Shown here in pieces: positions 1 to 12,235 of a DNA stretch of 64,000 bases. Position numbers and translations under genes: made by a program. Origin of the DNA: Anaerococcus sp. AGMB09787 (GTDB lineage Bacteria > Bacillota > Clostridia > Tissierellales > Peptoniphilaceae); NCBI RefSeq assembly GCF_022808955.1, contig NZ_JAKZEY010000001.1:62001-126000 (forward strand), in the 5' to 3' direction. The notes beneath the pieces were generated by a model. The model saw nothing but the letters and a program-made list of their open reading frames with translations, ran no database searches and was not told the origin of the DNA. The first letter of the stretch is position 1. The number at the start of each line of letters is the position of its first letter.

Positions 1-48
1 GTAATAAATTTTTAATCATAACTTTCCCTTTTTTTAATTGTAGTATAC

Positions 49-77
49 TACTATATATTCATATTTTATGATATAAT
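49..77 (+). promoter_or_regulatory. possible promoter of the V-ATPase operon
   Basis: A perfect -10 hexamer TATAAT lies at 72-77, 27 bases before the first ATG of the operon. The only -35 at a 17-base spacing is the poor TACTAT at 49-54, so the assignment is weak. A strong ribosome site (AGGGGGTG, about 93-100) follows. Confidence 0.35.
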
Positions 78-104
78 TTAATATATGGCAATAGGGGGTG
101 AAAG

Positions 105-414
105 ATGGCGCAAGATATGCTTGAGAAAGTCCAAGAAGCCGAACGAGAGGCTAAAGAGACTGTTGAAAAGGCAAAAATAAAGGCTCGTGAAATCGTTGAT
201 AAGTCAAGAACTGACAGCGAATCCGAGTACAAAAATATTGTTAGGGATGCAAAAGAAAAATCTCAAAAGATTTTGGATGAAGCCTATGACCTTGCTAAGC
301 AAGAAAAACAGCCAATTATAGATGAGGCAGAGGCTTATGCTAAACAAATCAAAGAAATCGACCCAAGTCGTATCAAAGAGATTGTAAAATCCCTTAAGGA
401 GGAGATTGTAGAAA

Positions 415-428
<14 letters not shown>
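105..428 (+). CDS. ntpF: V-type ATPase peripheral stalk subunit G/H (NtpF-like)
   Basis: This 107-residue protein is almost entirely charged alpha helix, rich in Lys, Glu and Ala with heptad spacing, and has no membrane segment. That is the look of the peripheral-stalk coiled coil which pairs with subunit E and stops the V1 head from rotating. It is the first gene of an operon in the same order as the Enterococcus hirae ntp operon (F-I-K-E-C-G-A-B-D), which fixes its identity better than its low-complexity sequence does. The ATG follows AGGGGGTG. The 3' end overlaps ntpI by 14 bases, so the two are probably translationally coupled. Confidence 0.85.
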
Positions 429-2812
<2,384 letters not shown>

Positions 2813-2827
2813 TGTAAGGAAAAGATT

Positions 2828-3382
2828 ATGGGTAATCTTGATTTAATCTTAGAAAGCATTATTGAAAAGGGAAAAGCTGAAGAAAAAGAAATCTTAGATA
2901 CTGCACATAACAAGGCAGAAAAAATAATAAGCGAAAAAACAAGTCAAGCCAAAAAAGAAGCCGACCAAATCCTTACCAAGGCAAATGAAAGAAAAAAATC
3001 AATCCTTGCAAACGAGAAGGTATCCTCAAAGAGGATAGCAAGGGATATAGGAATAGGAGCTAAGAACCAAGTTATAGATCAAGTCATAGAGAAACTTATA
3101 GAAGAGCTTAAAAATATGGATGATGAATCCTACAAGAAATTCGTCCTAAATTCTCTAAAGGCCTATGACGGTATAAGTGGAGTCTTGATCCTCCAATATG
3201 ACAAGAAAGATGCCCTTGATGAAAAGGACCTACCTAAAGGAATTAAGATAGATGAGGGTAGTGTAGACGAAGGTTTTATTATAAGGGATAAGGACGTTGA
3301 ATACAATAACACCTACACATCTCTTATAAAATATAATATAGACGATATTAAGAAGACAATATCAGATAAGTTATTTAAGTGA
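2828..3382 (+). CDS. ntpE: V-type ATPase peripheral stalk subunit E
   Basis: This 184-residue protein has a long charged N-terminal helix (residues 1 to about 85, repeated Lys-Ala-Glu heptads) and a compact C-terminal domain with alternating strands and helices. That is the arrangement of subunit E, which pairs with subunit G to link the V1 head to subunit a. The order K-E-C matches the ntp operon of enterococci. It starts 15 bases after ntpK, preceded by TAAGGAAAAG. Sequence conservation in this family is low, so operon position carries much of the weight. Confidence 0.88.
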   Translation: MGNLDLILESIIEKGKAEEKEILDTAHNKAEKIISEKTSQAKKEADQILTKANERKKSILANEKVSSKRIARDIGIGAKNQVIDQVIEKLIEELKNMDDESYKKFVLNSLKAYDGISGVLILQYDKKDALDEKDLPKGIKIDEGSVDEGFIIRDKDVEYNNTYTSLIKYNIDDIKKTISDKLFK

Positions 3383-3391
3383 GGTGATTAG

Positions 3392-4441
3392 ATGAAGCAA
3401 GATGACTATATAGGCGCATCTATATCGACTCGTATTAATGAGAAAAACCTTCTAACCAGGTCTGACTTTGAAAGGCTAAATGATCTGGATACTATAGATG
3501 AGGTTTTGAACAACCTATCAGATACAATATATAGGGATTCCATAGATGAGCTTTCAAATGCCCAAGAATATGAAGAAATCCTAAAGAAAGAACTAAAAAG
3601 ATCCTATGCTTTGCTAGAAGAGCTAGCACCTGATAACAAAATCCTAAATTACATGAAGGAAAAATACCACTTCCACAATCTAAAGGTCATGGTAAAGGAA
3701 ATTATCCAAGGTAAGGACTACAAAAATCTTTATATGGACCTAGGTGGTCTAGACCTAGCCTTTATCAAAAAGAACTTGATCAAGGAAGAAAAGAAAGATA
3801 GCTTTGATTTTGTTCTAGGAGATAAGAAAGAAGAAGACCTACCAAGGGAAGAAAAGTATTTATCCTTTGCAAAGGTGGCTTTAGAGAAGTTTGAAGAAAG
3901 TAATAATCCCCAAGATATAGACTTGAGTCTTGATAAGGACTTTTACCAAATGAAATTAAAAGATGCCAAGGAAATGGACTCAGAGAAACTAATAGACTTC
4001 ACCAGGGAAGAGGTAGATCTTACTAACCTTGTTAGCCTACTTAGGGTAAAGAGTCAGGATGAATCACTAGATCTCCTAAAGGAAAGTCTTATAGATGGGG
4101 GATTTATCAGTAGGGATAAGTTTATAGATTATTTTTCTTATGATATAAATAGGATAAGGGAAGCCATGACCAATACTAATATTGGAAAATATGTCAAGGA
4201 CATCCTTAAGGATGATAGAAACATAGATGAGATGATTATGGCTCTAGAAAAAGTAATTGATGATCATTTGACTGATTTTACTATTGATAGCAAGATGGTT
4301 ACCTTTGGACCAGAAGTCTTGATGAACTTCTTGATATCAAAGGAAATTGAAATCAAAAACCTCAGGATCCTCCTAGTAGCTAAGCAAAATAATCTTGACA
4401 AGGATCTTACTTTAGAAAGGCTAAGGAAGTCATATGTATGA
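3392..4441 (+). CDS. ntpC: V-type ATPase central stalk subunit d/C (NtpC)
   Basis: This 349-residue soluble, helical protein opens with DDYIGASISTRINEKNLLTRSDFERL, typical of the subunit d (AC39/C) family. That subunit is the funnel sitting on the c ring and seating the rotor shaft. No membrane segment is visible. Length fits the family (about 330-350). It lies nine bases after ntpE with the ribosome site GAGGTGA, and its stop codon overlaps the ATG of ntpG by eight bases. Confidence 0.9.
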   Translation: MKQDDYIGASISTRINEKNLLTRSDFERLNDLDTIDEVLNNLSDTIYRDSIDELSNAQEYEEILKKELKRSYALLEELAPDNKILNYMKEKYHFHNLKVMVKEIIQGKDYKNLYMDLGGLDLAFIKKNLIKEEKKDSFDFVLGDKKEEDLPREEKYLSFAKVALEKFEESNNPQDIDLSLDKDFYQMKLKDAKEMDSEKLIDFTREEVDLTNLVSLLRVKSQDESLDLLKESLIDGGFISRDKFIDYFSYDINRIREAMTNTNIGKYVKDILKDDRNIDEMIMALEKVIDDHLTDFTIDSKMVTFGPEVLMNFLISKEIEIKNLRILLVAKQNNLDKDLTLERLRKSYV

Positions 4442-4745
4442 TGTAGCAGTAATAGGAGATAAGGACTCAGTACTTGCTTTTAAGGCACTTGGAGTTAAAG
4501 TTTATACAGCAATAGATGGAAATGATGCAAAAAATATAATAGAGGACTTGGCTAAAGAAAAGACTGGAGTTATCTTTATTACTGAAGAATTTGCCAAAGA
4601 TATTCCATCTACCATTGATAAATATAGAGAAGAAATGGTTCCGGCAATCATCTTGATTCCATCAAACAAGGGATCAATGGGTCTTGGTCTAAAAGATATA
4701 ACCAAGTCAGTTGAAAAGGCTGTCGGAGCAAATATTTTAGATTAA
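4434..4745 (+). CDS. ntpG: V-type ATPase central stalk subunit F (NtpG)
   Basis: This 103-residue protein begins [20 protein letters not shown], the signature opening of subunit F, a small Rossmann-like protein bound to the rotor shaft that helps activate ATP hydrolysis. Later conserved features include [10 protein letters not shown] and a basic, glycine-rich stretch near SNKGSMGLG. The start overlaps ntpC. The stop codon is embedded in the AAGGAG that serves ntpA. Confidence 0.93.
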   Translation: MYDVAVIGDKDSVLAFKALGVKVYTAIDGNDAKNIIEDLAKEKTGVIFITEEFAKDIPSTIDKYREEMVPAIILIPSNKGSMGLGLKDITKSVEKAVGANILD

Positions 4746-4755
4746 GGAGCTTAAT

Positions 4756-6513
4756 TTGAATAAAGGTAAAATTACAAAAGTATCAGGACCCTTGATAGAG
4801 GCTAGCGGACTAAGTGATGCTAATATCTATGATGTGGTCGAGGTATCAAAAGATAAGCTCATCGGCGAAATAATTGAGATGAGAGGCGATGTCGCAAGTA
4901 TCCAAGTCTATGAGGATACAACAGGCATTGGCCCTGGAGATGAGGTAGTATCAACAGGCCATCCCCTATCAGTTGAACTAGGACCTGGTATGCTTGAGAG
5001 GATGTATGACGGCATCCAAAGACCTCTAGAAAGACTAGAAGACTTGGCAGGAGAATTCCTAAAGAGGGGGGTAACCTCACCAGCCCTAGATAGGGAGAAG
5101 GTTTGGGAATTTAAGGCCCTTGCCAAGGTCGGTGATGAGCTTCTAGCAGGAGATATCCTAGGAGAAGTTGAAGAAACTAGCATTATAACCCATAGAATAA
5201 TGCTTCCCTATGGTATCGAGGGCAGGGTCAAAGAAATAAAGTCCGGTGAATTTAAAATCGAAGATACCATTGCAATTATAGAAACCAAGGATGGGAATAA
5301 GGAAGTCTCCATGCTACAAAAATGGCCAGTTAGACAAGCCCGTCCAGTAAAAAAGAAGATTGACCCAGTAGAGATGCTTGTTACAGGTCAAAGGGTTATC
5401 GATACCTTCTTCCCAGTAGCCAAGGGGGGAACAGCAGCTATACCAGGACCATTTGGTTCAGGAAAGACAGTTATCCAACACCAAATAGCAAAATTTGCCG
5501 ATGCTGACATAGTTATCTATGTAGGATGTGGTGAGCGTGGTAATGAGATGACAGACGTACTTAATGAATTCCCTGAGCTAGTTGACCCTAAGACAGGCGA
5601 ATCCATAATGAAGAGGACTGTCCTTATAGCAAACACCTCCAATATGCCAGTAGCAGCCAGAGAGGCTAGTATCTATACAGGAGTAACCCTTGCTGAGTAC
5701 TTTAGGGATATGGGTTACAACGTAGCTATGATGGCAGATTCAACATCTAGGTGGGCAGAGGCCCTTCGTGAGATGAGTGGACGTTTGGAAGAGATGCCTG
5801 GTGATGAAGGATATCCAGCCTACCTTGCAAGTAGGGTAGCAGACTTCTATGAAAGAGCAGGTATAGTTGAGGTTCTAGGAAGTAAGTCAGAGATAGGATC
5901 CCTTTCCCTAATCGGAGCAGTATCTCCTCCAGGTGGAGACTTATCAGAGCCAGTTACCCAAGCTACCTTGCGTATAGTAAAGGTATTCTGGGGACTAGAC
6001 TATGACTTATCCTACCAAAGACACTTCCCAGCTATAAACTGGTTAACATCTTATTCCCTCTACCAAGATAAGATGGATGAATATATAGACAAGGAAGTTA
6101 ATGAAGACTTCTCCAAGAATAGGAAGAGATCTATGAGCCTACTCCAACAAGAACAAGGCTTACAAGAAGTAGTTAGACTTGTAGGACGTGATGCCCTATC
6201 AGATGATGACAAGTTAAAACTTGATGTAACAAGGTCATTAAGAGAGGACTTCCTCCAACAAAACGCCTTCCACGATGTTGACTCATACTGTTCTTTGACC
6301 AAGCAAGAAAAAATGCTAGCGATTATCCTATACAACTATGATAAGTCCCTAGAAGCCCTACAAAATGGGGTAGAACTTGACAAGATCGAGAAACTTCCAG
6401 TTATAGATAAGATTACTAGGTTAAAACTAACTAGTGAAGATGAGCTAGAAAGGATTGACCAAGTCAAAGAAGAAATAGATAAGCAAATTGAAGAGCTAAT
6501 AAGGGAGGCATAA
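4756..6513 (+). CDS. ntpA: V-type ATPase catalytic subunit A
   Basis: This 585-residue catalytic subunit hydrolyses ATP to drive the rotor. A beta-barrel domain is followed by the bulge domain particular to A subunits (about 110-190). The P-loop GPFGSGKT is at 231-238, followed by the GERGNEM segment that contains the catalytic glutamate and the [12 protein letters not shown] segment of the nucleotide-binding core. The start codon is TTG at 4756, with AAGGAG seven bases upstream; no nearer ATG fits. Its last base is shared with the ATG of ntpB, so catalytic and regulatory subunits are coupled for equal synthesis. Confidence 0.97.
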   Translation: MNKGKITKVSGPLIEASGLSDANIYDVVEVSKDKLIGEIIEMRGDVASIQVYEDTTGIGPGDEVVSTGHPLSVELGPGMLERMYDGIQRPLERLEDLAGEFLKRGVTSPALDREKVWEFKALAKVGDELLAGDILGEVEETSIITHRIMLPYGIEGRVKEIKSGEFKIEDTIAIIETKDGNKEVSMLQKWPVRQARPVKKKIDPVEMLVTGQRVIDTFFPVAKGGTAAIPGPFGSGKTVIQHQIAKFADADIVIYVGCGERGNEMTDVLNEFPELVDPKTGESIMKRTVLIANTSNMPVAAREASIYTGVTLAEYFRDMGYNVAMMADSTSRWAEALREMSGRLEEMPGDEGYPAYLASRVADFYERAGIVEVLGSKSEIGSLSLIGAVSPPGGDLSEPVTQATLRIVKVFWGLDYDLSYQRHFPAINWLTSYSLYQDKMDEYIDKEVNEDFSKNRKRSMSLLQQEQGLQEVVRLVGRDALSDDDKLKLDVTRSLREDFLQQNAFHDVDSYCSLTKQEKMLAIILYNYDKSLEALQNGVELDKIEKLPVIDKITRLKLTSEDELERIDQVKEEIDKQIEELIREA

Positions 6514-7880
6514 TGTTAAAAGAATATAAAACAGTTTCTGAAGTAGTCGGACCCCTTATGCTCGTAGAAGGAGTCGAGGGAGTAAGCTTTGATGAGCTTG
6601 TAGATATCAAGATGCAAACAGGAGAAAGGCGTCGTGGTCGTGTTATAGAAATCGATAAGAACCGTGCCATGGTACAACTTTTCGAAGGATCTACAGGTAT
6701 TAACCTTGAGTCAACCTCAGTAAGATTTTTGGGAAGGCCACTCGAACTTGGAGTATCTGAAGATATGATAGGTAGGGCCTTTAATGGACTTGGTGAGCCA
6801 ATAGATGATGGCCCAAGCATCATCCCTGAAGAAAAAAGGGATGTTAATGGTGTTCCTATAAATCCTGTATCAAGGGACTACCCTTCAGAATTTATCCAAA
6901 CAGGAATATCAACAATAGATGGACTAAACACCCTAGTACGTGGACAAAAACTTCCTATATTTTCTGGAAACGGACTTCCTCACAACCAACTAGCAGCCCA
7001 AATAGCTAGACAAGCTAAGGTATTATCAGATGATGAGGGCTTCGCAGTAGTATTTGCAGCTATAGGAATAACCTTCGAAGAAGCTCAATTCTTCATGAAA
7101 GACTTCCAAAAAACAGGAGCCCTAGACCGTTCAGTATTATTTATAAACCTAGCAGATGACCCAGCCATAGAGCGTCTATCTACACCAAAGATGGCCCTTA
7201 CAGCTGCAGAATACTTGGCCTTTGAAAAGGATATGCAAGTACTTGTAATAATGACAGATATGACCAACTATGCCGAGGCCTTGCGTGAAGTATCAGCTGC
7301 CCGTAAGGAAGTACCTGGTAGACGTGGTTACCCAGGATACCTATATACAGACCTTTCAACTATATATGAAAGAGCAGGAAAGCTCAGAGGAAAACCAGGA
7401 ACTATCACTCAAATTCCTATATTGTCTATGCCAGAAGATGATATCACCCACCCAATACCTGATCTTACAGGCTACATTACAGAGGGACAAATCATCCTCG
7501 ATAGGTCACTATATAACCAAGGTATAGAACCTCCAGTATCAATCCTACCATCCTTATCAAGACTTAAAGATAAGGGTACAGGAAAGGGTAAGACTAGAGA
7601 AGATCATGCAGACACCATGAACCAAATATATGCAGCTTATGCATCAGGTGTAGATGCAAGAGAGCTTCAAAAGATCCTAGGAGATAGTGCACTATCAGAT
7701 GCCGACCTAGCCTTTGCAGAATTTGCAAAAGAATTTGAGGAAAGATATATCAATCAAGGCTACTATACAAATAGGTCTATTGAAGAAACCTTAGATTTGG
7801 GATGGGACCTCCTAAAGATCCTACCTAAAAACGAGCTTAAGAGAATTGACGATAAGCTAATAGAAAAATATTTAGATTAG
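6513..7880 (+). CDS. ntpB: V-type ATPase regulatory subunit B
   Basis: This 455-residue non-catalytic partner alternates with A in the V1 hexamer. The region equivalent to a P-loop reads [16 protein letters not shown] and lacks the GKT lysine, as expected for B subunits. It keeps [41 protein letters not shown], diagnostic for the family, and contributes residues to the shared catalytic sites. Length matches other bacterial B subunits. The start is ATG directly after the last codon of ntpA, with GGGAGG inside ntpA. Confidence 0.97.
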   Translation: MLKEYKTVSEVVGPLMLVEGVEGVSFDELVDIKMQTGERRRGRVIEIDKNRAMVQLFEGSTGINLESTSVRFLGRPLELGVSEDMIGRAFNGLGEPIDDGPSIIPEEKRDVNGVPINPVSRDYPSEFIQTGISTIDGLNTLVRGQKLPIFSGNGLPHNQLAAQIARQAKVLSDDEGFAVVFAAIGITFEEAQFFMKDFQKTGALDRSVLFINLADDPAIERLSTPKMALTAAEYLAFEKDMQVLVIMTDMTNYAEALREVSAARKEVPGRRGYPGYLYTDLSTIYERAGKLRGKPGTITQIPILSMPEDDITHPIPDLTGYITEGQIILDRSLYNQGIEPPVSILPSLSRLKDKGTGKGKTREDHADTMNQIYAAYASGVDARELQKILGDSALSDADLAFAEFAKEFEERYINQGYYTNRSIEETLDLGWDLLKILPKNELKRIDDKLIEKYLD

Positions 7881-7889
7881 GAGTAACTT

Positions 7890-8519
7890 ATGGCAAGATT
7901 AAAAGTAACGCCAACAAGGATGAATCTAAATAATCTTAAGGAAAGACTTGCCACAAGCAAGCGTGGCTATAAGCTCCTAAAAGATAAGCAAGATGAGCTT
8001 ATGAGACAATTTTTGGAATTGATTAGAAAGAACAAGGAACTAAGGCAGGAAGTTGAAGAAGAGCTATCAGCATCCTTCAAAGACTTTCTCCTAGCAAGTG
8101 CCTTTATGAGTCCAGAATTTATGGAAGAGGCAGTAAGTTTTCCAACCCAAAAGGTAGGCGTTGATATAAGTATCAAAAACGTCATGAGCGTTAGAATCCC
8201 TAAAATGGAATTTAAGGTTGAAGAAAATAAAAATGCGAGTATGTTTCCTTATGGATATGCACAAACATCGGCAGGACTTGATAAGGCGATCAAGGGACTA
8301 AACCATGTAATGGATAAACTCCTAGAGCTTGCTGAAATCGAAAAGACCACCCAACTTATGGCTGACGAAATCGAATCAACCAGACGTAGGGTAAATGCCT
8401 TGGAGTATAGGACAATTCCAGACCTTGAAGAGACGATAAAATATATTAGAAGCAAACTAGAAGAAGATGAAAGAGCAACAATATCAAGACTTATGAAGGT
8501 AAAAGATATAATAGCCTAA
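7890..8519 (+). CDS. ntpD: V-type ATPase central rotor subunit D
   Basis: This 209-residue protein forms the antiparallel coiled-coil shaft that turns inside the A3B3 head. It opens with the conserved PTRMNLNNLKERLATSKRGYKLLKDKQDEL. The C-terminal helix carries ANALEYR-like residues (here VNALEYRTIPDLEETIKYI). It is the last V-ATPase gene, nine bases after ntpB and with GGAG before the start. The CNNM-type gene follows after 24 bases with no terminator between. Confidence 0.95.
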   Translation: MARLKVTPTRMNLNNLKERLATSKRGYKLLKDKQDELMRQFLELIRKNKELRQEVEEELSASFKDFLLASAFMSPEFMEEAVSFPTQKVGVDISIKNVMSVRIPKMEFKVEENKNASMFPYGYAQTSAGLDKAIKGLNHVMDKLLELAEIEKTTQLMADEIESTRRRVNALEYRTIPDLEETIKYIRSKLEEDERATISRLMKVKDIIA

Positions 8520-8543
8520 TAAGTCATAAAAGAAGGAGTATAA

Positions 8544-9887
8544 ATGGACCACTGGCCCTATCATAGTTTAATAACTGGCCTTTTGATAATAGGATTGCTT
8601 GTCCTAAATGGAATATTTACAGCAATCCACACTAGTCTAATAACCATAAACACATCAAAATTAAAAGAAGAAAATAACCCCAATAGCAATGTCGATTCGA
8701 TACTAAAAATCCTATCAGATCAAGATAGGCTAAACCAGTCCTTTGACATAGTAAATATAGTCTTATCCTTGTTTACAATAGCCTATTTTGCTAAGAGAAT
8801 CAGAGAAGTAGACTTTATAGACCCCTTTTCAATAAAGACCATAACTTTTATAGGGATAATCCTATATGCTATACTCAAGGTAATCTTTGTAGATAAGATC
8901 CCTCAAAGAATTGGAGTAAGGTTTCCTATGGAAATAACTAATTTGACCCTGGGTCTCACTAGATTTATCTTGGTTATAACCAAACCCATAGTAGTATTTT
9001 CTACCTTTGTTACCAACCTTTTTATGAAGGCTTTTGGCATAGAAGCCAAGAAAATCCAGAGGGCAGTAACAGGAGAGCAAATCAGATCCATAATCCAAAT
9101 AGGAGAAGACCAAGGAATCCTTAGAGAAATGGAATCAAAGATGATCTACTCCATAATGGGCTTTGATGACCTACTTGCTGAAGAAATAATGACTGCTAGA
9201 ACAGATGTCTTTATGATCGACATAAACGATAGGGATAGGGAATACCTAGATGAGTTTATGAAAATTAAACACGCAAGAATACCAGTTTACCAAGACGAAG
9301 TAGACAACATCTTGGGTATAGTCTACACCAAAGACTACCTACTAGAAGCTACAAAAGTCGGAATAAGAAACGTAGACATCAACAAAATTCTAAGACCTGC
9401 CTACTTTGCTCCTGACAAGATCGAAGCAGACAAACTCTTTTCTGATCTTCAAAAAAACCACATCCACATGGCAGTTCTGATAGACGAATATGGAGGATTC
9501 TCTGGAGTAGTAACAGTAGAAGACCTAATCGAAGAAATCGTAGGGGACATAGACGATTCCTATGACAATGATACACCTGAAATCAAAGAAAATGATAAAG
9601 ACGTATTTGTAGTCAAGGGCTCTGTCGCAATAAAAGACCTAAACGAAAAAATAAACATAGATATAGACGAAGACAACGAAAACTTCGACTCCCTAGGAGG
9701 CTTTATCATAGACAAACTAGGCTATGTACCAGAAGAAGGATCCAATGTCAGCTTTGAGCATAAGGGATTTGAAATAAAAATCCTCTATATAGAAGACAAA
9801 AGAATAAAAGCCGTTAGGATTAGAAAAATAAAAAACAAAAGAGAAAAAATAAATAGCGAAGAAAATCAAGAAAAAGCAGTGGACTAG
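8544..9887 (+). CDS. CNNM/CorC-family membrane protein with CBS domains (copy 1)
   Basis: This 447-residue protein has the layout of the CorC/HlyC (CNNM) family. An N-terminal DUF21 membrane domain with about four hydrophobic segments covers residues 1-150. A pair of CBS domains follows (about 200-330, with LLAEEIMTARTDVFMIDIN and LIDEYGGFSGVVTVEDLIEEIVGDIDD). The C-terminal CorC_HlyC domain spans 350-425. Family members are Mg2+ transporters, some coupled to Na+ entry. Position 24 bases behind ntpD, with AAGGAG and a terminator only after it, suggests co-transcription with the Na+ V-ATPase. A paralogue lies at 38429-39775. Confidence 0.9.
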   Translation: MDHWPYHSLITGLLIIGLLVLNGIFTAIHTSLITINTSKLKEENNPNSNVDSILKILSDQDRLNQSFDIVNIVLSLFTIAYFAKRIREVDFIDPFSIKTITFIGIILYAILKVIFVDKIPQRIGVRFPMEITNLTLGLTRFILVITKPIVVFSTFVTNLFMKAFGIEAKKIQRAVTGEQIRSIIQIGEDQGILREMESKMIYSIMGFDDLLAEEIMTARTDVFMIDINDRDREYLDEFMKIKHARIPVYQDEVDNILGIVYTKDYLLEATKVGIRNVDINKILRPAYFAPDKIEADKLFSDLQKNHIHMAVLIDEYGGFSGVVTVEDLIEEIVGDIDDSYDNDTPEIKENDKDVFVVKGSVAIKDLNEKINIDIDEDNENFDSLGGFIIDKLGYVPEEGSNVSFEHKGFEIKILYIEDKRIKAVRIRKIKNKREKINSEENQEKAVD

Positions 9888-9897
9888 GCTGCTTTTT
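9871..9897. terminator. bidirectional terminator shared by the V-ATPase operon and the MFS gene
   Basis: The stem AAAAAGCAG (9871-9879) pairs perfectly with CTGCTTTTT (9889-9897) over a nine-base loop. The stop codons of both convergent genes lie in or next to the loop, and A and T runs allow termination in both directions. Confidence 0.85.
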
Positions 9898-11101
9898 TTC
9901 GTAAAGATACAAGTCTTGAGGTCAAAAATAATTCTGCAATAATTACTATAAGACTTATAACAATCAAGGTCATCCTCAAAGATAAAAACTTTAAAATAAA
10001 AGAGAAGATCAACAAACTCATAGAAGCGACTAGTCTTTGAAGAGTTGAATTAAATGAAACAATGGAGCTTATCCTTTCTTTAGAAACATACTTATTTAAT
10101 AAATAGTTAGATAAGTATGAAATGAGCATAAAAAAGAATAAGACAACTAAGTAAAAAATTATATACAATAAATTATTATAACTTATTAGTTGTAGGGCTA
10201 TAGATAATAGGGATATAAAAAATACTATATATAACTTACTCTTTTGAAAATCTTCCAGATCAATCCTATATACAAAAATATTTACTAACTGAAATATAAG
10301 ATAGGAAAGATAAAAGTAATCTTCTTTAATTCCTATATCCAAAAAAATAGCCTGCCAGTAATGGAAATGAAATTGTAAATATACCTGTAAAATTATTAAA
10401 GAAAGTATAGCATATTTAGTAATTCTATTGGTTCGAACCTCTTTCAAGGAAGAAAATAAGTGCTCTTTAAAATCTGACACTCTTGATACCTTTATTTTCT
10501 CATTATCAAGACTCTTATAAAATAATGAAGCTATTATAAAGGCAAAGCATATAAGAATTAAAGAAATAATATAAATGTTTATATCTATCATCCTATACAA
10601 GAAAAATCCTATTCCGCTACCTAATATGGATCCTATAAGTCCTATATAATTACTTCTCCTAAAGAAAGTCTTGTAATAATCCTTTTTATATTCTTTAATA
10701 TTATTTATAATATCGCTATCTAAGGTTCCTGTACTCAAAGCCTGTGAAAGCCCATAAGAGAACCAGCCTATACACAAAATATAAAAAGAATCAAACTTCA
10801 ATATAAGGAAAAATCCCATAAACAAAAAGACTGTTGAAATCATAAAAGTTCTCTTTCGTGATACCTTATCAGAAATCACACCACTAGGAAGTTCAAAAAT
10901 AAGCATAGCTAAATTATAAAAAAATTGAATAATAGCAATTTGATTAATTAAGATACCCTTATTTAACAAAATAATAGTGAGGATGGCATGGGGAAAAGTT
11001 ATAGCTATAACCATTAAAATCTGAATGATGTAGTAAACTTTTATATTTTTATTTATTATGTTAATAGAATTTTGAGAAGCTTTATCCATCACAAATTTCA
11101 C
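9884..11101 (-). CDS. MFS transporter, substrate unknown
   Basis: This 405-residue, very hydrophobic protein has about twelve membrane segments. The classic major facilitator loop 2-3 motif is visible as ELPSGVISDKVSRKRTF. A longer hydrophilic loop after segment six (around SLDNEKIKVSRVSDFKEH) separates the two halves. Drug or small-molecule export is typical of the closest-looking families, but no substrate can be read from the sequence. The reading frame opens at GTG 11101. An in-frame GTG and an ATG within the next 13 bases sit better behind AGGTG, so the true start may be four or five codons in. It is convergent with the V-ATPase operon. Confidence 0.8.
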   Translation of the reverse strand: MKFVMDKASQNSINIINKNIKVYYIIQILMVIAITFPHAILTIILLNKGILINQIAIIQFFYNLAMLIFELPSGVISDKVSRKRTFMISTVFLFMGFFLILKFDSFYILCIGWFSYGLSQALSTGTLDSDIINNIKEYKKDYYKTFFRRSNYIGLIGSILGSGIGFFLYRMIDINIYIISLILICFAFIIASLFYKSLDNEKIKVSRVSDFKEHLFSSLKEVRTNRITKYAILSLIILQVYLQFHFHYWQAIFLDIGIKEDYFYLSYLIFQLVNIFVYRIDLEDFQKSKLYIVFFISLLSIALQLISYNNLLYIIFYLVVLFFFMLISYLSNYLLNKYVSKERISSIVSFNSTLQRLVASMSLLIFSFILKFLSLRMTLIVISLIVIIAELFLTSRLVSLRKKAA

Positions 11102-11364
11102 ACCTGCCTTTTTTAATATATGCTAATGGAGATAAGTTATATATAATAAATATTACTTTAAAATAGAGCTGATGCAAAAGCTTTTATTGTTTATCCTTGA
11201 TGAAACAACAAATAAATTCACATCAGATAGTGTAACGTAAGCTAATTAATTTGCACAAATGCCTAGCATATCATCCTTACCTTCTTTTTATCTAAACTAT
11301 ACTATAAATTAAAAAAAAACAAATAAATATAATAAATTAATTGGACTACATGCTAAATCATATG
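11102..11364. other. gene-poor stretch, nothing recognised
   Basis: This AT-rich sequence lies between the MFS start and the ABC remnant. It has only short reading frames; one of about 25 codons near 11163-11240 resembles nothing I know. It probably holds the MFS promoter and decayed DNA. Confidence 0.5.
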
Positions 11365-11520
11365 AACTTTCATTTTCCGAAAGTCCATAATGCTTGGAGA
11401 TATTTTCGCATTTTAATTTCATATTGACCTCCCTATCTTATATTATTAGAGACCTAAGCATAGCTATTAAAGAGATTAGTAAAAGCAGACTTGGAATTAT
11501 GATTATTTTAATTACATTTG
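11365..11520 (-). pseudogene. remnant of an ABC transporter (permease end plus deleted ATPase start)
   Basis: This stretch matches the intact ABC locus at 25.2-25.6 kb base for base over long runs. Reading leftwards it holds the end of the small permease (ISMLRSL-like), the intergenic ribosome site and the first codons of the ATPase (MKLKCENISKHYGL). The ATPase then jumps in frame to its own middle (ENES...). The junction is the octamer AGTCCATA at 11382-11389. That octamer occurs twice in the intact gene, at 25214-25221 and 25439-25446, so about 75 codons were lost between direct repeats. It is a dead fragment of a duplicated locus. Confidence 0.8.
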
Positions 11521-11725
11521 AAGAAGAAAATGATTAAGAGTAAGTTAACCCCATAAAGTTAGACCTAATACCAGAGTTAGCATTAACCTCGGTCTGTAAA
11601 TAATTTTGTGTATAAAGCTAAATCCTGATATTAGGGTAAGGGTTATGTATTTTTTATGTATCAATTCTTATCCTTTTCTATAGGAATGAGCTTGTTTTAA
11701 TTTTACACAAGTTTAAATTATAATA
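11521..11725. other. intergenic stretch, nothing recognised
   Basis: No gene, RNA structure or repeat family was recognised here. It lies between the two decayed fragments and is probably degraded coding DNA. Confidence 0.4.
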
Positions 11726-11727
11726 TT

Positions 11728-12087
11728 TTAGTCTATACTTATAAAAGCAAACCATAATACCATATAATCTTTAATGTTTCTAGGATCATAACCAGTAAAT
11801 TCTTTTATTTTATTTAGCCTATATTGTATGGTATTCTTATGCATATATAAATTTTCTGATATTTTATTTATTGATCCATTGTATTTACCATATAAATTTA
11901 TTAAGCTTTTATAAAATCTTAAATCTTTATTTGGTATATTCTTTAATATCATAAATGAGTATACATATATTTCTTTTGACTCTATTGAGGTTATTATTTT
12001 GCCAATATCTAGATCTTCATAAAAAGTTATCTTATTATTTGTGTATCCTCCATAGTATAAAATATTTTGTGTAAAATAGAAAAACAT
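11728..12087 (-). pseudogene. 3' fragment of a CdaR-type regulator
   Basis: The 119-residue frame is the C-terminal third of a CdaR/PucR-family regulator. It contains the helix-turn-helix NGSINKISENLYMHKNTIQYRLNKIKEFTGYDPRNIKDYMVLWFAF. It aligns residue for residue with the end of the intact regulator at 20828-21907 (both share TFYEDLDIG, ILKNIP and YMHKN.IQYRL), and the DNA matches too. The N-terminal diacid-sensing domain and middle region are missing. It has no convincing ribosome site before its first ATG. It is most likely a truncated paralogue, though a DNA-binding-only product cannot be excluded. Confidence 0.8.
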
Positions 12088-12148
12088 AATACAGGTAGCT
12101 TATTTAAAATGTTATTTGCTATTTCAGCCAATATTTAAATAAAAATAT

Positions 12149-12177
12149 TTGACAAACGTATTCACCTAAGATATACT
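12149..12177 (+). promoter_or_regulatory. strong sigma-A promoter of the fucose-type cluster
   Basis: A perfect -35 TTGACA (12149-12154) is followed after exactly 17 bases by TATACT (12172-12177). It points into the catabolic cluster. The first thing downstream is a ruined dehydrogenase gene, so transcripts now start with about 650 bases of pseudogene before the SDR gene. Confidence 0.8.
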
Positions 12178-12204
12178 GTAAATGAAGACGGATATAAAGA
12201 TATA

Positions 12205-12218
12205 TTCGTAAATACGAA
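12205..12218. promoter_or_regulatory. palindromic operator candidate
   Basis: TTCGTA (12205-12210) and TACGAA (12213-12218) form a perfect palindrome around AA. It lies about 20 bases downstream of the predicted transcription start of the cluster, a good place for a repressor. The IclR protein of the same cluster is the obvious candidate ligand, by inference. Confidence 0.5.
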
Positions 12219-12235
12219 CTAATTAGGGAGGTTAA

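Noticed and set aside
7270-7527. 85-codon frame inside ntpB
   Set aside because: It overlaps a highly conserved gene on the same strand in another frame, with no ribosome site or recognisable protein. It is a shadow.
11163-11240. Short reading frame between the MFS gene and the ABC remnant
   Set aside because: It is about 25 codons with no ribosome site and no similarity that I recognise.
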